The notes: generated by a model from the letters alone, not told the origin. Counted from the stretch's first letter, positions 34,204-42,944 are shown. The stretch is DNA of 64,000 nucleotides from Ruegeria marina (GCF_900101475.1 NZ_FMZV01000003.1:248001-312000); one strand, 5' to 3'. Program-made: numbers and translations.

Positions 34204-35526
34204 ATGCAGACGAATTTCACCGCCGAACAGCTGACCGACCCCGGTATCCAGCGCGCCAACGAGATCCTGCGCTCTTGCGTGCACTGCGGATTCTGCACCG
34301 CCACCTGCCCGACCTATCAGGTGCTGGGCGACGAGCTCGACAGCCCGCGCGGGCGCATCTACCTGATCAAGGACATGCTGGAAAACAGCCGGGTGCCGGA
34401 TGCCAGGACGGTCAAGCATATCGACCGCTGCCTGAGCTGCCTGGCCTGCATGACCACCTGCCCCTCGGGCGTGCATTACATGCATCTGGTCGATCATGCG
34501 CGCGAGTATATCGAACAGAATTACCGCCGCCCCTTCAGCGACCGGGCGCTGCGCTGGATCCTGTCGCGCATCCTGCCCTATCCCACGCGGTTCCGGCTGG
34601 CCCTGCTGGGGGCCAGGATCGGCCGCCCGTTTCGCGGCTTGATGCCCGATGCGCGGCTGCGCGCGATGCTCGACATGGCGCCGAAACACATCCCGCCCGT
34701 CAGCCGCAACGACGACCCGCAGAGCTTTGCCCCTGTGGGGACACGTCGAAAGCGGGTGGCGCTGATGACCGGCTGCGCGCAAAAGGCGCTGAACACCGAT
34801 ATCAACGACGCCACCATCCGCCTGTTGACCCGGCTGGGCTGCGAGGTGGTGGTGGCCGAGGGCGCGGGATGCTGCGGCGCTCTGACCCATCACATGGGGC
34901 GCACGGGCGAAAGCCATGCCACCGCGGCCAAGAACATCCGCGCCTGGGTACGCGAGATGGATGGTGCCGGGCTCGACGCGATCGTCATCAACACCAGCGG
35001 CTGCGGCACCACGGTCAAGGACTACGGCCACATGTTCCGCAACGAGCCGCTGGCGGCCGAGGCCGCCCGGGTATCGGCCATTGCCATGGACGTGAGCGAG
35101 GTGCTGATGCAGCTTGACCTGCCCCAAGGGGCCGACAAGGGGTTGACCGTGGCCTATCACGCCGCCTGCTCGCTGCAACACGGGCAAAAGATCAAGACCT
35201 ATCCCAAGGATCTTCTGAAACGCGCGGGCTTCAAGGTGGTCGAACCCGCCGACAGCCACCTGTGCTGCGGCTCGGCCGGAACCTACAACCTGATGCAGCC
35301 CGAGATCTCGGGCCAGCTCAAGGCGCGCAAGATCCGCACGCTTGAGGCAAAGAAACCCGACCTTATCGCGGCGGGCAATATCGGCTGCATGATGCAGATC
35401 GGCTCGGGCACCGAACTGCCGATCGTGCACACGGTGGAACTGCTCGATTGGGCCACCGGCGGGCCGCAGCCTCCGGCGCTGACGGCACCGGGCAAGCGCG
35501 CGCCCGAGGTGCCGATCCTGCGCTAG
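34204..35526 (+). CDS. glcF: Glycolate oxidase iron-sulfur subunit GlcF
   Basis: 440 residues with two [4Fe-4S] ferredoxin clusters, CVHCGFCTATCP from residue 25 and CLSCLACMTTCP from residue 76, and two CCG domains (GAGCCGALTHHMG and HLCCGSAGTYNLMQP) in the C-terminal half. It carries electrons from the GlcD/GlcE flavins to the quinone pool. It is three bases after glcE. A repeat-like element follows the stop codon. Confidence 0.95.
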   Translation: MQTNFTAEQLTDPGIQRANEILRSCVHCGFCTATCPTYQVLGDELDSPRGRIYLIKDMLENSRVPDARTVKHIDRCLSCLACMTTCPSGVHYMHLVDHAREYIEQNYRRPFSDRALRWILSRILPYPTRFRLALLGARIGRPFRGLMPDARLRAMLDMAPKHIPPVSRNDDPQSFAPVGTRRKRVALMTGCAQKALNTDINDATIRLLTRLGCEVVVAEGAGCCGALTHHMGRTGESHATAAKNIRAWVREMDGAGLDAIVINTSGCGTTVKDYGHMFRNEPLAAEAARVSAIAMDVSEVLMQLDLPQGADKGLTVAYHAACSLQHGQKIKTYPKDLLKRAGFKVVEPADSHLCCGSAGTYNLMQPEISGQLKARKIRTLEAKKPDLIAAGNIGCMMQIGSGTELPIVHTVELLDWATGGPQPPALTAPGKRAPEVPILR

Positions 35527-35595
35527 AGCATTTCCAGGAAAGGTGGATACCGGTTTCCCGTCCGGAAAGGCGCGGAGTCAAACAGTCAGAGCGGT
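35525..35595. repeat. Intergenic repeat-like element after glcF
   Basis: The 70 bases from the glcF stop read TAGAGCATTTCCAGGAAAG, then a CCGGTTTCCCGTCCGGAAAG block, and end near CAGAGCGGTTT. The short inverted pieces TTTCC/GGAAA are repeated. From memory this resembles a dispersed small intergenic repeat found in Rhizobiales and relatives. The tail enters the last codons of the MFS gene. Only one copy is in the window, so repeat status needs a genome search. Confidence 0.4.
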
Positions 35596-36755
35596 TTCTG
35601 ACGCAACGCGATGACCGCCCCCGTCAGTAGCAGGCCGGCGGCGACCAGCAGGCTGATGCCGATGTCGCCGAACATGTCTCCGACCAGGCCCGCACCATAG
35701 GGACCCAGCGTCTGGGCCACTGCGAACACCACCGTGAACAGGCTGATCGCCCGGCCCCAACTTTCAGGCGGCAAGTTCTGGCGCGCGAAATTGGTGACCG
35801 CGCCGGGGGCCATGAACACCGACAGGCCGAACACCACCGCCGAGATCAGCAGGGCGGACCCAGTGGGCAGAACCACCGGCAGCGCGGAACCGACCGCGAT
35901 ACCGGTCAGGATCATCGCAAGCGGCAGGCCCGAGGCATGGCGTGCCAGCACAGGACGCCACACCAGGGGCGAGACCGAGATGCACAGACCGAGGATCACC
36001 CAGACCAGCGCGATGAAGGGCGCGCTGGCCGATTGTTCCGTCATCCAGGCCGACAGGAAGGTCAGATAGACGATATAGCCCAGGCCGAACCCGGCATAGC
36101 CCGCCAGCTCGGGCAACATCCGGCGCAGCGGCAGGGCGGCATGTTCAGTCTGTTTCTGGACAGGCGCACGCTGTTGCAGGGCCGCCCACAGGGCGAGCGG
36201 CAGGAACACAAGGCTTGCACCGCCGATAAGATACCAGGCCACCGGCCAGGCTGCGGGACCATAGGCATCGAGAAACAGCGGCAATGCGGCACCGGCCAGC
36301 ACGATGCCCAGCCCCCCGCCCGATCCGAAGAGGATTGCAATCGCCAGCGCGTTACGCCGGGGATTGTCCCGAAACAGGCCGGCGGTCAGCGTTCCAGCCG
36401 TGGAAAAGGACATCGCGCCAAAGAACCCGGCCAGGACACGCCACAGCGTCTGCCACCACAATTCCGCATTGGCGCCGGTCGCCAGCAGGGCCAGGGTGGT
36501 GGCGACAAGCCCGGTGATGAACAGGCGCACCGGCCCCAGGCGCCGGATCATCGCCATGGTCAGCACCGCGCCCGCGATATACCCCAGCGCATTGGCGGTG
36601 TTCAGCCAGCCCGCCTGGGCATAGTTCCACTGCATCTCCGACTTCATCGCGGGCAGGAGCAGGCCATAGGCGAAACGGGCGAACCCGTTGGTCACCGTCA
36701 CCCCCAGCGCCAGCCCCGCCAGCACCAGCCAGGACCGGGCTGCCGACAACGTCAT
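35586..36755 (-). CDS. MFS transporter, YbfB/YjiJ type
   Basis: 389 residues with about 12 membrane helices. The N-terminal region GVTVTNGFARFAYGLLLPAM and the glycine-rich SFSTAGTLTAGLFRDNPRRN loop fit the YbfB/YjiJ subfamily of the major facilitator superfamily. No substrate can be named. The gene is convergent with glcF and its 3' end meets the repeat-like element. ATG 36755 was chosen because the helical fold begins there; the ribosome site is weak. A glycolate or aromatic acid substrate would be pure guesswork. Confidence 0.85.
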   Translation of the reverse strand: MTLSAARSWLVLAGLALGVTVTNGFARFAYGLLLPAMKSEMQWNYAQAGWLNTANALGYIAGAVLTMAMIRRLGPVRLFITGLVATTLALLATGANAELWWQTLWRVLAGFFGAMSFSTAGTLTAGLFRDNPRRNALAIAILFGSGGGLGIVLAGAALPLFLDAYGPAAWPVAWYLIGGASLVFLPLALWAALQQRAPVQKQTEHAALPLRRMLPELAGYAGFGLGYIVYLTFLSAWMTEQSASAPFIALVWVILGLCISVSPLVWRPVLARHASGLPLAMILTGIAVGSALPVVLPTGSALLISAVVFGLSVFMAPGAVTNFARQNLPPESWGRAISLFTVVFAVAQTLGPYGAGLVGDMFGDIGISLLVAAGLLLTGAVIALRQKPL

Positions 36756-36962
36756 GGCCTGACCACTCGATACAAAAGCAATTCGGGACCCTCGTTCTCT
36801 TCGCCGCGTCACGCCATGCGAAAACCTGACGCGACCCTGCCAAGCTTGGCCGCCCGGCGCAAGCCACGGCAGGGCGTGCACCTCGTCAAGATGCCCCGAC
36901 TGCGCCCCATTTTCGCCCCACGCATCCCGTACCCCGAACAGCAACCGTTGCAGGAGGGCCAC

Positions 36963-37772
36963 GTGTACAAATGGATCATCACACTTGCGCTGGCCGCGCT
37001 CCCGGTTGTTGCACAGGCGCAGGCAACGCGACTGCAAAGCCTGGAAACCACCGACTCCGGTCGTGAATGGCTGGCGGTCGGGCGACTTGATGTCGACGGC
37101 ACCGGGTTCTGCACTGGCGCCCTGATCGCGCCCGACCTTGTCCTGACCGCTGCGCATTGCCTTTACGACAAACACACGAAACAGCGAATCGACCCGACCC
37201 GGATCGAGTTCCTGGCCGGCTGGCGGCGGGGGGCAGCTTCGGCCTATCGCCCGGTGCGCCGCGCGGTCGAACACCCGGGCTATCGTTTCGACGGGGATGT
37301 TTCGGCTGACCGCGTGCGCAACGATGTCGCCCTGCTGCAATTGCAGCAACCGATCCGCAACACCACCGTCATCCCGTTCGAGACCGGCCACCAGCCGCGC
37401 ACCGGGGAATCCGTCGGTGTCGTGTCCTATGCTCACGACCGGGCCGAGGCGCCGTCGCTGCAACGCATCTGCCCGATCATGGCGCGCCAGCAAGGGGTTC
37501 TGGTGATGTCCTGCGATGTCGATTTCGGCTCGTCCGGCGCGCCGGTCTTCAGCTTCGAAGGCAACCATCCCCGGATCGTGTCCGTGGTTTCGGCCAAGGC
37601 CGAGGTCGAAGGCGCGCGCGTCGCCCTGGGGTCCTCGCTCGAAGACACGCTGGCACTGCTCCGGACCGAGTTGGAGGCAGACCGCAACCCTGCGTCCCGC
37701 ACTCTGCCGCGCGTCAACCGCAGCACCTCCGGAAACACCGGCATCTCCGGGGCAAAGTTCGTCAAGCCATGA
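36963..37772 (+). CDS. Secreted trypsin-like serine protease (first of tandem pair)
   Basis: 269 residues from a GTG start with AGGAGGG 5 bases upstream. Signal peptide: MYKWIITLALAALPVVAQAQ. The catalytic triad is visible: H65 in LTAAHC, D121 in NDVALLQL and S191 in FGSSGAPVFS. The usual GDSGGP is thus GSSGAP. Cys at 50 and 66 can form the conserved loop disulfide. The C-terminal 40 residues are a polar tail (TLPRVNRSTSGNTG). The stop overlaps the next protease start by four bases. Role unknown; probably periplasmic or extracellular. Confidence 0.85.
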   Translation: MYKWIITLALAALPVVAQAQATRLQSLETTDSGREWLAVGRLDVDGTGFCTGALIAPDLVLTAAHCLYDKHTKQRIDPTRIEFLAGWRRGAASAYRPVRRAVEHPGYRFDGDVSADRVRNDVALLQLQQPIRNTTVIPFETGHQPRTGESVGVVSYAHDRAEAPSLQRICPIMARQQGVLVMSCDVDFGSSGAPVFSFEGNHPRIVSVVSAKAEVEGARVALGSSLEDTLALLRTELEADRNPASRTLPRVNRSTSGNTGISGAKFVKP

Positions 37773-38590
37773 GGCGCCTGCTTCCCCTCCTCCTTGCCTT
37801 TTGCCTCGCCCTGCCGGCAGCGGCGGAGAACTCGGGCCTGCGCCGTCTGACCGAACGGAACGACCTGTTCGGATGGGAGGCTGTCGGGCGGCTCGACATT
37901 GCCGACACCGGGTTCTGTACCGGAACGCTGATCGCACCGGACATGGTCCTGACAGCGGCGCATTGCGCTTTCGATACCCGCACCGGCGCGCATTACCAAC
38001 CGGGCGAAATCACCTTTCGCGCCGGGTTTCGAGACGGCCAATCCGTCGCTGAACGCCGGGTTGTTCAGATTGCCACCCCCGCGGGCTTCATTCCCAACGC
38101 CGCGCCCTCGGCCGACCGCATCCGCGCCGATGTGGCGCTTATGCGGCTTGCCGAACCGATCCCTACCGCGCTGGCCGATCCCTTTGTCCTGCATTCGGGT
38201 GACCTGAGCGGGACCGAGATCAGCGTCTCGTCCTACGGGCGCGGCCGCGCCGGGGCAATCTCGCGCCAGCGTTCGTGTCAATTGCTGTGGCGTCAAGCGG
38301 GGCTGATGTCCTTCGATTGCGACGTGACCTTCGGATCTTCCGGGGCGGCCATTCTGGCCCACGAGCGCAAGCGGGGCCGTATCCTGTCACTGGTCTCTGC
38401 CGGAACCGTGATTGACGGTCGCCCGGTCGGCTTCGGGATGGATTTGCCGGATACGGTCGAGGACCTCAAGCGCCAGATGCGCCGCGATGCGCCGGCCCCG
38501 CAGGCCGAGATCCGGCGACTCAAGGTCGGCTCCGGCCTGTCCGGCGGCGCAGGAACCGGCCCCAGGTTCATCCGGCCCGGCGGGTCTTGA
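37769..38590 (+). CDS. Secreted trypsin-like serine protease (second of tandem pair)
   Basis: 273 residues. Signal peptide: MRRLLPLLLAFCLALPAAAE. The triad falls at the same positions as in the first gene: H65 in LTAAHC, D121 in RADVALMRL and S191 in FGSSGAAILA. Family-typical Cys at 50 and 66 are kept. The two genes are clearly a tandem duplication that has diverged. The last codons of this gene carry the sigma-32 promoter of the following heat-shock gene. Its product could deal with misfolded envelope proteins, but no evidence supports a stress role beyond position. Confidence 0.85.
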   Translation: MRRLLPLLLAFCLALPAAAENSGLRRLTERNDLFGWEAVGRLDIADTGFCTGTLIAPDMVLTAAHCAFDTRTGAHYQPGEITFRAGFRDGQSVAERRVVQIATPAGFIPNAAPSADRIRADVALMRLAEPIPTALADPFVLHSGDLSGTEISVSSYGRGRAGAISRQRSCQLLWRQAGLMSFDCDVTFGSSGAAILAHERKRGRILSLVSAGTVIDGRPVGFGMDLPDTVEDLKRQMRRDAPAPQAEIRRLKVGSGLSGGAGTGPRFIRPGGS

Positions 38591-38614
38591 AACCCGGACC
38601 AGGCTTTCCCATCT
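38586..38614 (+). promoter_or_regulatory. Sigma-32 (RpoH) promoter of the small heat-shock gene
   Basis: CTTGAAA (38586-38592), a 15-base spacer, and CCCATCT (38608-38614) nearly equal the RpoH consensus CTTGAAA-N13-15-CCCATNT. The -35 box overlaps the stop codon of the upstream protease gene. Transcription should start near 38621, at the first base of the leader hairpins. Confidence 0.8.
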
Positions 38615-38620
38615 CGAAAG

Positions 38621-38715
38621 TACCGGATCGCCGCAAAGCGGGGTCCGGTGTGGAAAACCGCCCGTCCGAAAAGGAGGGCACGTATCACGAATCGCTCGAA
38701 GAAGAGGATTGACCC
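38621..38715 (+). promoter_or_regulatory. ROSE-like RNA thermometer in the sHSP leader
   Basis: Three hairpins can form in the 95-base leader. Hairpin 1 pairs 38622-38627 with 38644-38649 and 38631-38634 with 38638-38641. Hairpin 2 pairs CCC-TCC (38661-38667, one bulged G) with GGAGGG (38673-38678). Hairpin 3 pairs AATC-CT (38690-38696, one bulged G) with AGGATT (38705-38710), masking the ribosome site 7 bases before the ATG. The UYGCU-against-AGGA pairing with a bulged G is the hallmark of ROSE thermometers, which melt at heat-shock temperature. Confidence 0.75.
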
Positions 38716-39186
38716 ATGCGTACTTTCGACTTTGCTCCGCTGCACCGCGCCACCATCGGTTTCGACCAGATTGCCGATATGATGGACCGCGTGATGTCCA
38801 ATGACGTGACCCAGCCGAGCTATCCGCCGTACAATATCGAAAAGACCGCAGCCGACGCTTATCGCATCTCGATCGCCGTGGCCGGTTTTGCCGACAGCGA
38901 CCTGTCGGTCGAAGTGAAGGAAAACGCCCTCGTTGTGGCAGCCAGGAAGGCCGTCGACGACGCGACCCGCACCTATCTGCATCGCGGCATCGCCACCCGC
39001 GCCTTTGAACGCCGGTTCACCCTGGCCGATCACGTGCGCGTCACAGGCGCGAGCCATGAGAACGGCATGCTGCACATCGACCTGAAGCGCGAAGTGCCCG
39101 AAGCGCTGAAACCCCGCCGGATCGAGATTGCCTCGGTCAAGCCGTCCGACGAGACCGAATTCGTCGAGGCCAAGGCGGTCAACTAA
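38716..39186 (+). CDS. Small heat-shock protein (Hsp20/IbpA family)
   Basis: 156 residues with an alpha-crystallin domain at about 36-128: PPYNIEKTAADAYRISIAVA, AFERRFTLADHVRV and ENGMLHIDLKREVP. The N-terminus MRTFDFAPLHRATIGFDQI is typical of IbpA-like proteins. It holds unfolded proteins for refolding. The gene has a near-consensus sigma-32 promoter and a ROSE-like leader, so control is both transcriptional and translational. A hairpin terminator follows. Confidence 0.95.
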   Translation: MRTFDFAPLHRATIGFDQIADMMDRVMSNDVTQPSYPPYNIEKTAADAYRISIAVAGFADSDLSVEVKENALVVAARKAVDDATRTYLHRGIATRAFERRFTLADHVRVTGASHENGMLHIDLKREVPEALKPRRIEIASVKPSDETEFVEAKAVN

Positions 39187-39193
39187 CCTCTGG

Positions 39194-39232
39194 TCCGCCC
39201 GCCCCTGCGGTTTTCGGGCAGGCGGATCTCTT
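39194..39232 (+). terminator. Terminator-like hairpin after the sHSP gene
   Basis: A stem of ten base pairs with one mismatch (39194-39204 with 39216-39226) and an 11-base loop is followed by TCTCTT. It lies eight bases past the sHSP stop codon. Confidence 0.6.
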
Positions 39233-39688
39233 GCGATAAACCGGCCTCCCTCGGTTGTCGCATCAGCGACGCGCGCCGTGTTCCTCCAGGCATGGCGCGC
39301 GTTTTCTTGCTCAACCCCCATCCAGCGCGCAGCTCCGTCGCTGCCGGGAAACACCTTGCCCGGCCCGTTTCTTCGATCTCGAAACCCTCGGTTTCCGGCC
39401 AGCCCAATTCACTGACGAGCGGCATATGGCGTCCCACTCCCGCTCGGCGCGCTCCGGTTCGCCACCGTAACCTTCACGGCCATGGCGCGGAGATCGACGG
39501 AGGGGCCCGTTTCGGCCTTGTCGTGATCGAGGACGCCACCCAGCCGCCCCGGGGTTCGCCGATGACGAGCCACAGGCGCGGGTGTTGCGCGACGCGCTAG
39601 CAGAGATCCGCGCGGGATTGGCCCGCCCCCTTTGTCGGACCCTGGATTGCCGCTAATCTGACACTCGGGCAGCAGGATAGGACAAGGC
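39233..39688. other. Gap with possible degraded coding remnant
   Basis: About 450 bases without a convincing gene. From 39292 a plus-strand frame reads MARVFLLNPHPARSS and later GARFGLVVIEDATQPPRG; after a shift of about one base near 39552 the third frame continues as GFADDEPQARVLRDALAEIR and ends in a stop near 39657. Third positions are GC-rich across both parts. This looks like a decayed or frameshifted gene that I cannot name. The 30 bases before 39688 hold the mltB-like ribosome site. Confidence 0.35.
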
Positions 39689-40954
39689 ATGAAGAAACTC
39701 CCCCTCGCACTGGCGCTATGCCTCGGCGCTCCTGCATTGGCCGAAACCCCGTTGATGCTGGCGGTGGCCAACTCCGTCCGCCCGGTCGGCCGTCCCGTAA
39801 CAACCATGCCTGCCACTGCCGGGATCGAAGAACGGTTCCAGCTCTGGCTGACCGGGTTCCGTACCCACGCTCTGGCGCAGGGCGTGTCCGAGATCACACT
39901 CGATGCCGCGCTGCCGGACCTCGGCTATGATGCCGAGGTGGTCCGCCGTGACCGCAACCAGGCCGAGTTTACCAAGACCATCTGGGACTACCTCGATACC
40001 GCCGTGTCCGCGGCCCGCATCGACGCAGGGAAAAAGGCGGTCGCCGGTCACGCCGCCCTGTTCGACCGGATCGACGCGCGCTGGGGTGTCGACCGCCAGG
40101 TGATCGCCGCCATCTGGGGGCTGGAGAGCGCCTATGGGCTGGTGCGCGGATCCGACAGCACCCTGCAATCGCTGGCCTCGCTCGCCTTCGACACCCGCCG
40201 GCCCGAGTTCTTCGGGGAACAGTTCCTGACCGCGCTGCAAATCCTTGACGCCGGCGAGGTGCGGCTGGCCGACATGCGCGGCAGCTGGGCCGGGGCGATG
40301 GGGCACACGCAGTTCATGCCCACCTCCTACCGCGATCATGCGGTCGATTTCGACGGCGACGGGCGGCGCAACATCTGGTCGGACGACCCGACCGACGCGC
40401 TCGCCTCGACCGCCGCCTATCTCAAGGCCAATGGTTGGGTCACCGGCCAGCCCTGGGGGGTCGAGGTGATATTGCCGCCAGGCTTCGACCTCACCACCGC
40501 CCGGCGCGAGCTGACGCGGATGCCATCGCAATGGGCGGCCTCGGGCGTGCTGGACGTGAACGGTAAACCGGTTCCCGATCACGGCCCCGCCTCGATCCTG
40601 CTGCCCGGCGGCGGCACTGGCCCGGCCTTCATGATTTTCGACAATTTCGCGGTGTTGGAGTCCTACAACACCGCCGATGCCTATGTGATCGGCGTCGGCC
40701 ACCTGGCCGACCGCATCGCGGGCCGCGGACCGATCCGCGGCGCCTGGCCGCGCCAGGACCGGGCGCTGACCTTCGACGAACGGATCGAGTTGCAGGAACG
40801 GCTGACCGCCGCCGGGTTCGACACGCAAAAGATCGACGCCAAGATCGGCCCGCTCACCATCAACGCCGTGCGCGACTATCAACTGTCACAAGGGATCATG
40901 CCCGACGGCTATGCCTCCTTGCGTGTGCTCGACAGATTGCGACAGGCGCGATAA
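39689..40954 (+). CDS. Lytic murein transglycosylase (MltB-like, SLT_2) with C-terminal peptidoglycan-binding domain
   Basis: 421 residues. Signal peptide: MKKLPLALALCLGAPALAE. The SLT_2 domain (about 50-345) has the catalytic Glu in AIWGLESAYGL at E146 and the family motifs GSWAGAMGHTQFMPTSYRD and DFDGDGRRNIW. The C-terminal 60 residues are a peptidoglycan-binding domain, LQERLTAAGFDTQKIDAKIG through LSQGIMPDGYASL. The enzyme cuts glycan strands to 1,6-anhydromuramic ends during envelope turnover. Convergent with the cyclase downstream. Confidence 0.93.
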   Translation: MKKLPLALALCLGAPALAETPLMLAVANSVRPVGRPVTTMPATAGIEERFQLWLTGFRTHALAQGVSEITLDAALPDLGYDAEVVRRDRNQAEFTKTIWDYLDTAVSAARIDAGKKAVAGHAALFDRIDARWGVDRQVIAAIWGLESAYGLVRGSDSTLQSLASLAFDTRRPEFFGEQFLTALQILDAGEVRLADMRGSWAGAMGHTQFMPTSYRDHAVDFDGDGRRNIWSDDPTDALASTAAYLKANGWVTGQPWGVEVILPPGFDLTTARRELTRMPSQWAASGVLDVNGKPVPDHGPASILLPGGGTGPAFMIFDNFAVLESYNTADAYVIGVGHLADRIAGRGPIRGAWPRQDRALTFDERIELQERLTAAGFDTQKIDAKIGPLTINAVRDYQLSQGIMPDGYASLRVLDRLRQAR

Positions 40955-40964
40955 CCCTCTGCCC

Positions 40965-42374
40965 CTATCGCTCTTCCAGCGCGCCCAGCGCCGCCCGCAG
41001 CGTCGCGGCGGCCTCTACCCGCGCGGCCTCGTCCATTCCGCCGGGATCCAGCCGCAGGCTGATCCCCGGCGTGTCCAAGGCAATCACCGGGGGCTGATGC
41101 GGCACGCCGGTCACCACCCGATAGGTCCGCACCGGATGCGCGATCCCTTTCATCGTGACCGTCTCGCCGGGTTCGGCGGCCACACGGTCGCTCACCAGCG
41201 CCCAGGTCTCGTGCGCCAACAGGATCTGCCCCGGCTCGGCCGCCGCCTGAAGCCGCGCGGTCAAGTTCACCTGCCGCCCGATGATGGTGTAATCCATCCG
41301 CTCGTCGCTGCCGAAATTGCCCACCGTGCAATAGCCGGTGTTGATCCCGATGCGGATGCGGAACGGATGCTCCAGCCCTTTCGCCTTCCAGCGTCGCTGC
41401 AACTCTCCCATGCGCTCCTGCATGGCACAGGCCATCTCGACGCACCGCAGCGCGTCCCCTTCCGGGCCCAGCGTGTCGGGATCCCCGAAATAAAGCACAA
41501 TCGCATCGCCGATGAACTTGTCGAAATTCGCGCCATGCGCCTGGGCGATCTTCGACATTTCGGTCAGATACTCGTTCAGCAGCTCGGTCAACCCCTCCGA
41601 TTCCATCCGCTCGGCGGTTTCCGTGAATCCCACGACATCGGAAAAGAACACCGTCAGCTTGCGGCGCCGCGACACCACGCGGCTTTCCTGTTTCCCGCTC
41701 AGAATGGCCTGGTACAGCTGCGGCGAGACATATTTGGCCAGATGCGCCGAGACCGCCTCCAATCGCCGCCGCGACTCGACAAGCTCGGCCTCGGACACTT
41801 CCTCCAGCCATTCGAACACCCCCAACAGCATGGCCAGCAAGCTGGAAAACATCACCGCGTTGATCGCGAAAAGGACCGCATCGAAGGTGGCGGATTGTGG
41901 CGCGACGGGTCCAACGGCATTGACATAAGCGCCACAGGCCGCAAGCGACACGATGAAGACAACGCACAACGCGGCCCGCAGGGGACGGCTGACAAAGGTC
42001 AGGATGGAGGTGATCAGGATCGTCAGCAGAGGGTAAAAGAAGAACCCGGGCGCAAGCCCAAGGTAGATCGTCGCAATAACTCCGTGCACCGGCACTTCGA
42101 CGAACTGGCACAGATAGAACAATGGCCGGTGCAGGACGTTGTGGACCACCACCCACCAGGTCGCGCCCGCCCAAAGCGCGACGCTGAAGATGTTGAAGAT
42201 CATCAATGGCCAGATTTCCAGGTACCAGAAGATGACCACAAAGGCGGCATGAACCATCACCGCGTTCGGAAACCCGACCCGCGCCAGAACATGGATACGG
42301 GCCAACCGGTCGTCCACATCCGCAGGTCGCTCCGTCGCCCAATTCCGGATAGCAGGCCAGACACCCGCCAGCAT
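40965..42374 (-). CDS. Membrane-bound class III adenylate/guanylate cyclase
   Basis: 469 residues. About six hydrophobic segments lie between residues 35 and 190, followed by the catalytic domain at 235-425: FFSDVVGFTET (metal Asp D246), FDKFIGDAIVLYFGDP (K286, metal Asp D290), and DYTIIGRQVNLTARLQA. K286 favours cAMP over cGMP. This is the third class III cyclase of the window. AGGAG lies 9 bases before ATG 42374; codons upstream of it are not conserved-looking. The N-terminus has no sensor domain I recognise. Confidence 0.88.
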   Translation of the reverse strand: MLAGVWPAIRNWATERPADVDDRLARIHVLARVGFPNAVMVHAAFVVIFWYLEIWPLMIFNIFSVALWAGATWWVVVHNVLHRPLFYLCQFVEVPVHGVIATIYLGLAPGFFFYPLLTILITSILTFVSRPLRAALCVVFIVSLAACGAYVNAVGPVAPQSATFDAVLFAINAVMFSSLLAMLLGVFEWLEEVSEAELVESRRRLEAVSAHLAKYVSPQLYQAILSGKQESRVVSRRRKLTVFFSDVVGFTETAERMESEGLTELLNEYLTEMSKIAQAHGANFDKFIGDAIVLYFGDPDTLGPEGDALRCVEMACAMQERMGELQRRWKAKGLEHPFRIRIGINTGYCTVGNFGSDERMDYTIIGRQVNLTARLQAAAEPGQILLAHETWALVSDRVAAEPGETVTMKGIAHPVRTYRVVTGVPHQPPVIALDTPGISLRLDPGGMDEAARVEAAATLRAALGALEER

Positions 42375-42453
42375 TGCCCGGTCTCCTTTCACCTTCGACA
42401 GAAGTGAAGGGTACCGTTGCCCGGCACAAGGCGGCAAGGAAAACGTACCGCTC

Positions 42454-42939
42454 TCAGAACATCCCCATCGCCAGCCCGGCGCCCAGCGCCTGCCCAAGAT
42501 CACGGCAGGCATTCAGTTCTTCGGGCGGTATCGTCTTTGCCGCCAGAATAGCCTCCGGCGTCTGGGCATGGGTGCAGACGATCATCGGCGGCTGCACCTC
42601 TTTCAATCGCCAGCCGGTGGCGATTCGGGCCATCTGACGGGCGGCGTTCTGCCCGTCGGACCCGGCACAGATCATCAGCGCATAGGCGCGCCCCTCGATC
42701 CGGCCCAGCACCGGGTAATAGCAACGGTCAAAGAATTCCTTCATCGCGCCCGAGATCGCCGCGAGATTCTCTGGGCAGCAGAACACATAGCCGCCTGCGG
42801 TCAACAGATCGTCCGGCCCGGCCTGATCGGCCTTTAGCAACACCACCGGCCCCTCGCTCCGCGCGCCTTCGGCACAGGCTTCGGCCATCTGCCGACTGCC
42901 GCCGGTCCGGGAATGATAGACGATCAACAGACCCGCCAT
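42454..42939 (-). CDS. Flavodoxin-like NAD(P)H-dependent FMN reductase family protein
   Basis: 161 residues with a flavodoxin fold: the FMN-phosphate loop is LLIVYHSRTGGSRQMAEA at about 4-21, then GGYVFCCPENLAAISGAMKE and MICAGSDGQNAARQM. The enzyme may reduce flavin, or quinones. It starts 5 bases after rlmH in the same direction and is probably cotranscribed with it. No link between the two functions is known. The C-terminus ends GAGLAMGMF. Confidence 0.82.
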   Translation of the reverse strand: MAGLLIVYHSRTGGSRQMAEACAEGARSEGPVVLLKADQAGPDDLLTAGGYVFCCPENLAAISGAMKEFFDRCYYPVLGRIEGRAYALMICAGSDGQNAARQMARIATGWRLKEVQPPMIVCTHAQTPEAILAAKTIPPEELNACRDLGQALGAGLAMGMF

Positions 42940-42944
42940 ACGCG

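Noticed and set aside
31582-35430. 1282-codon minus-strand ORF opposite glcDEF
   Set aside because: Very long, but it is antisense to three clearly homologous genes and is rich in His, Gln and Arg as expected from GC-rich shadow frames.
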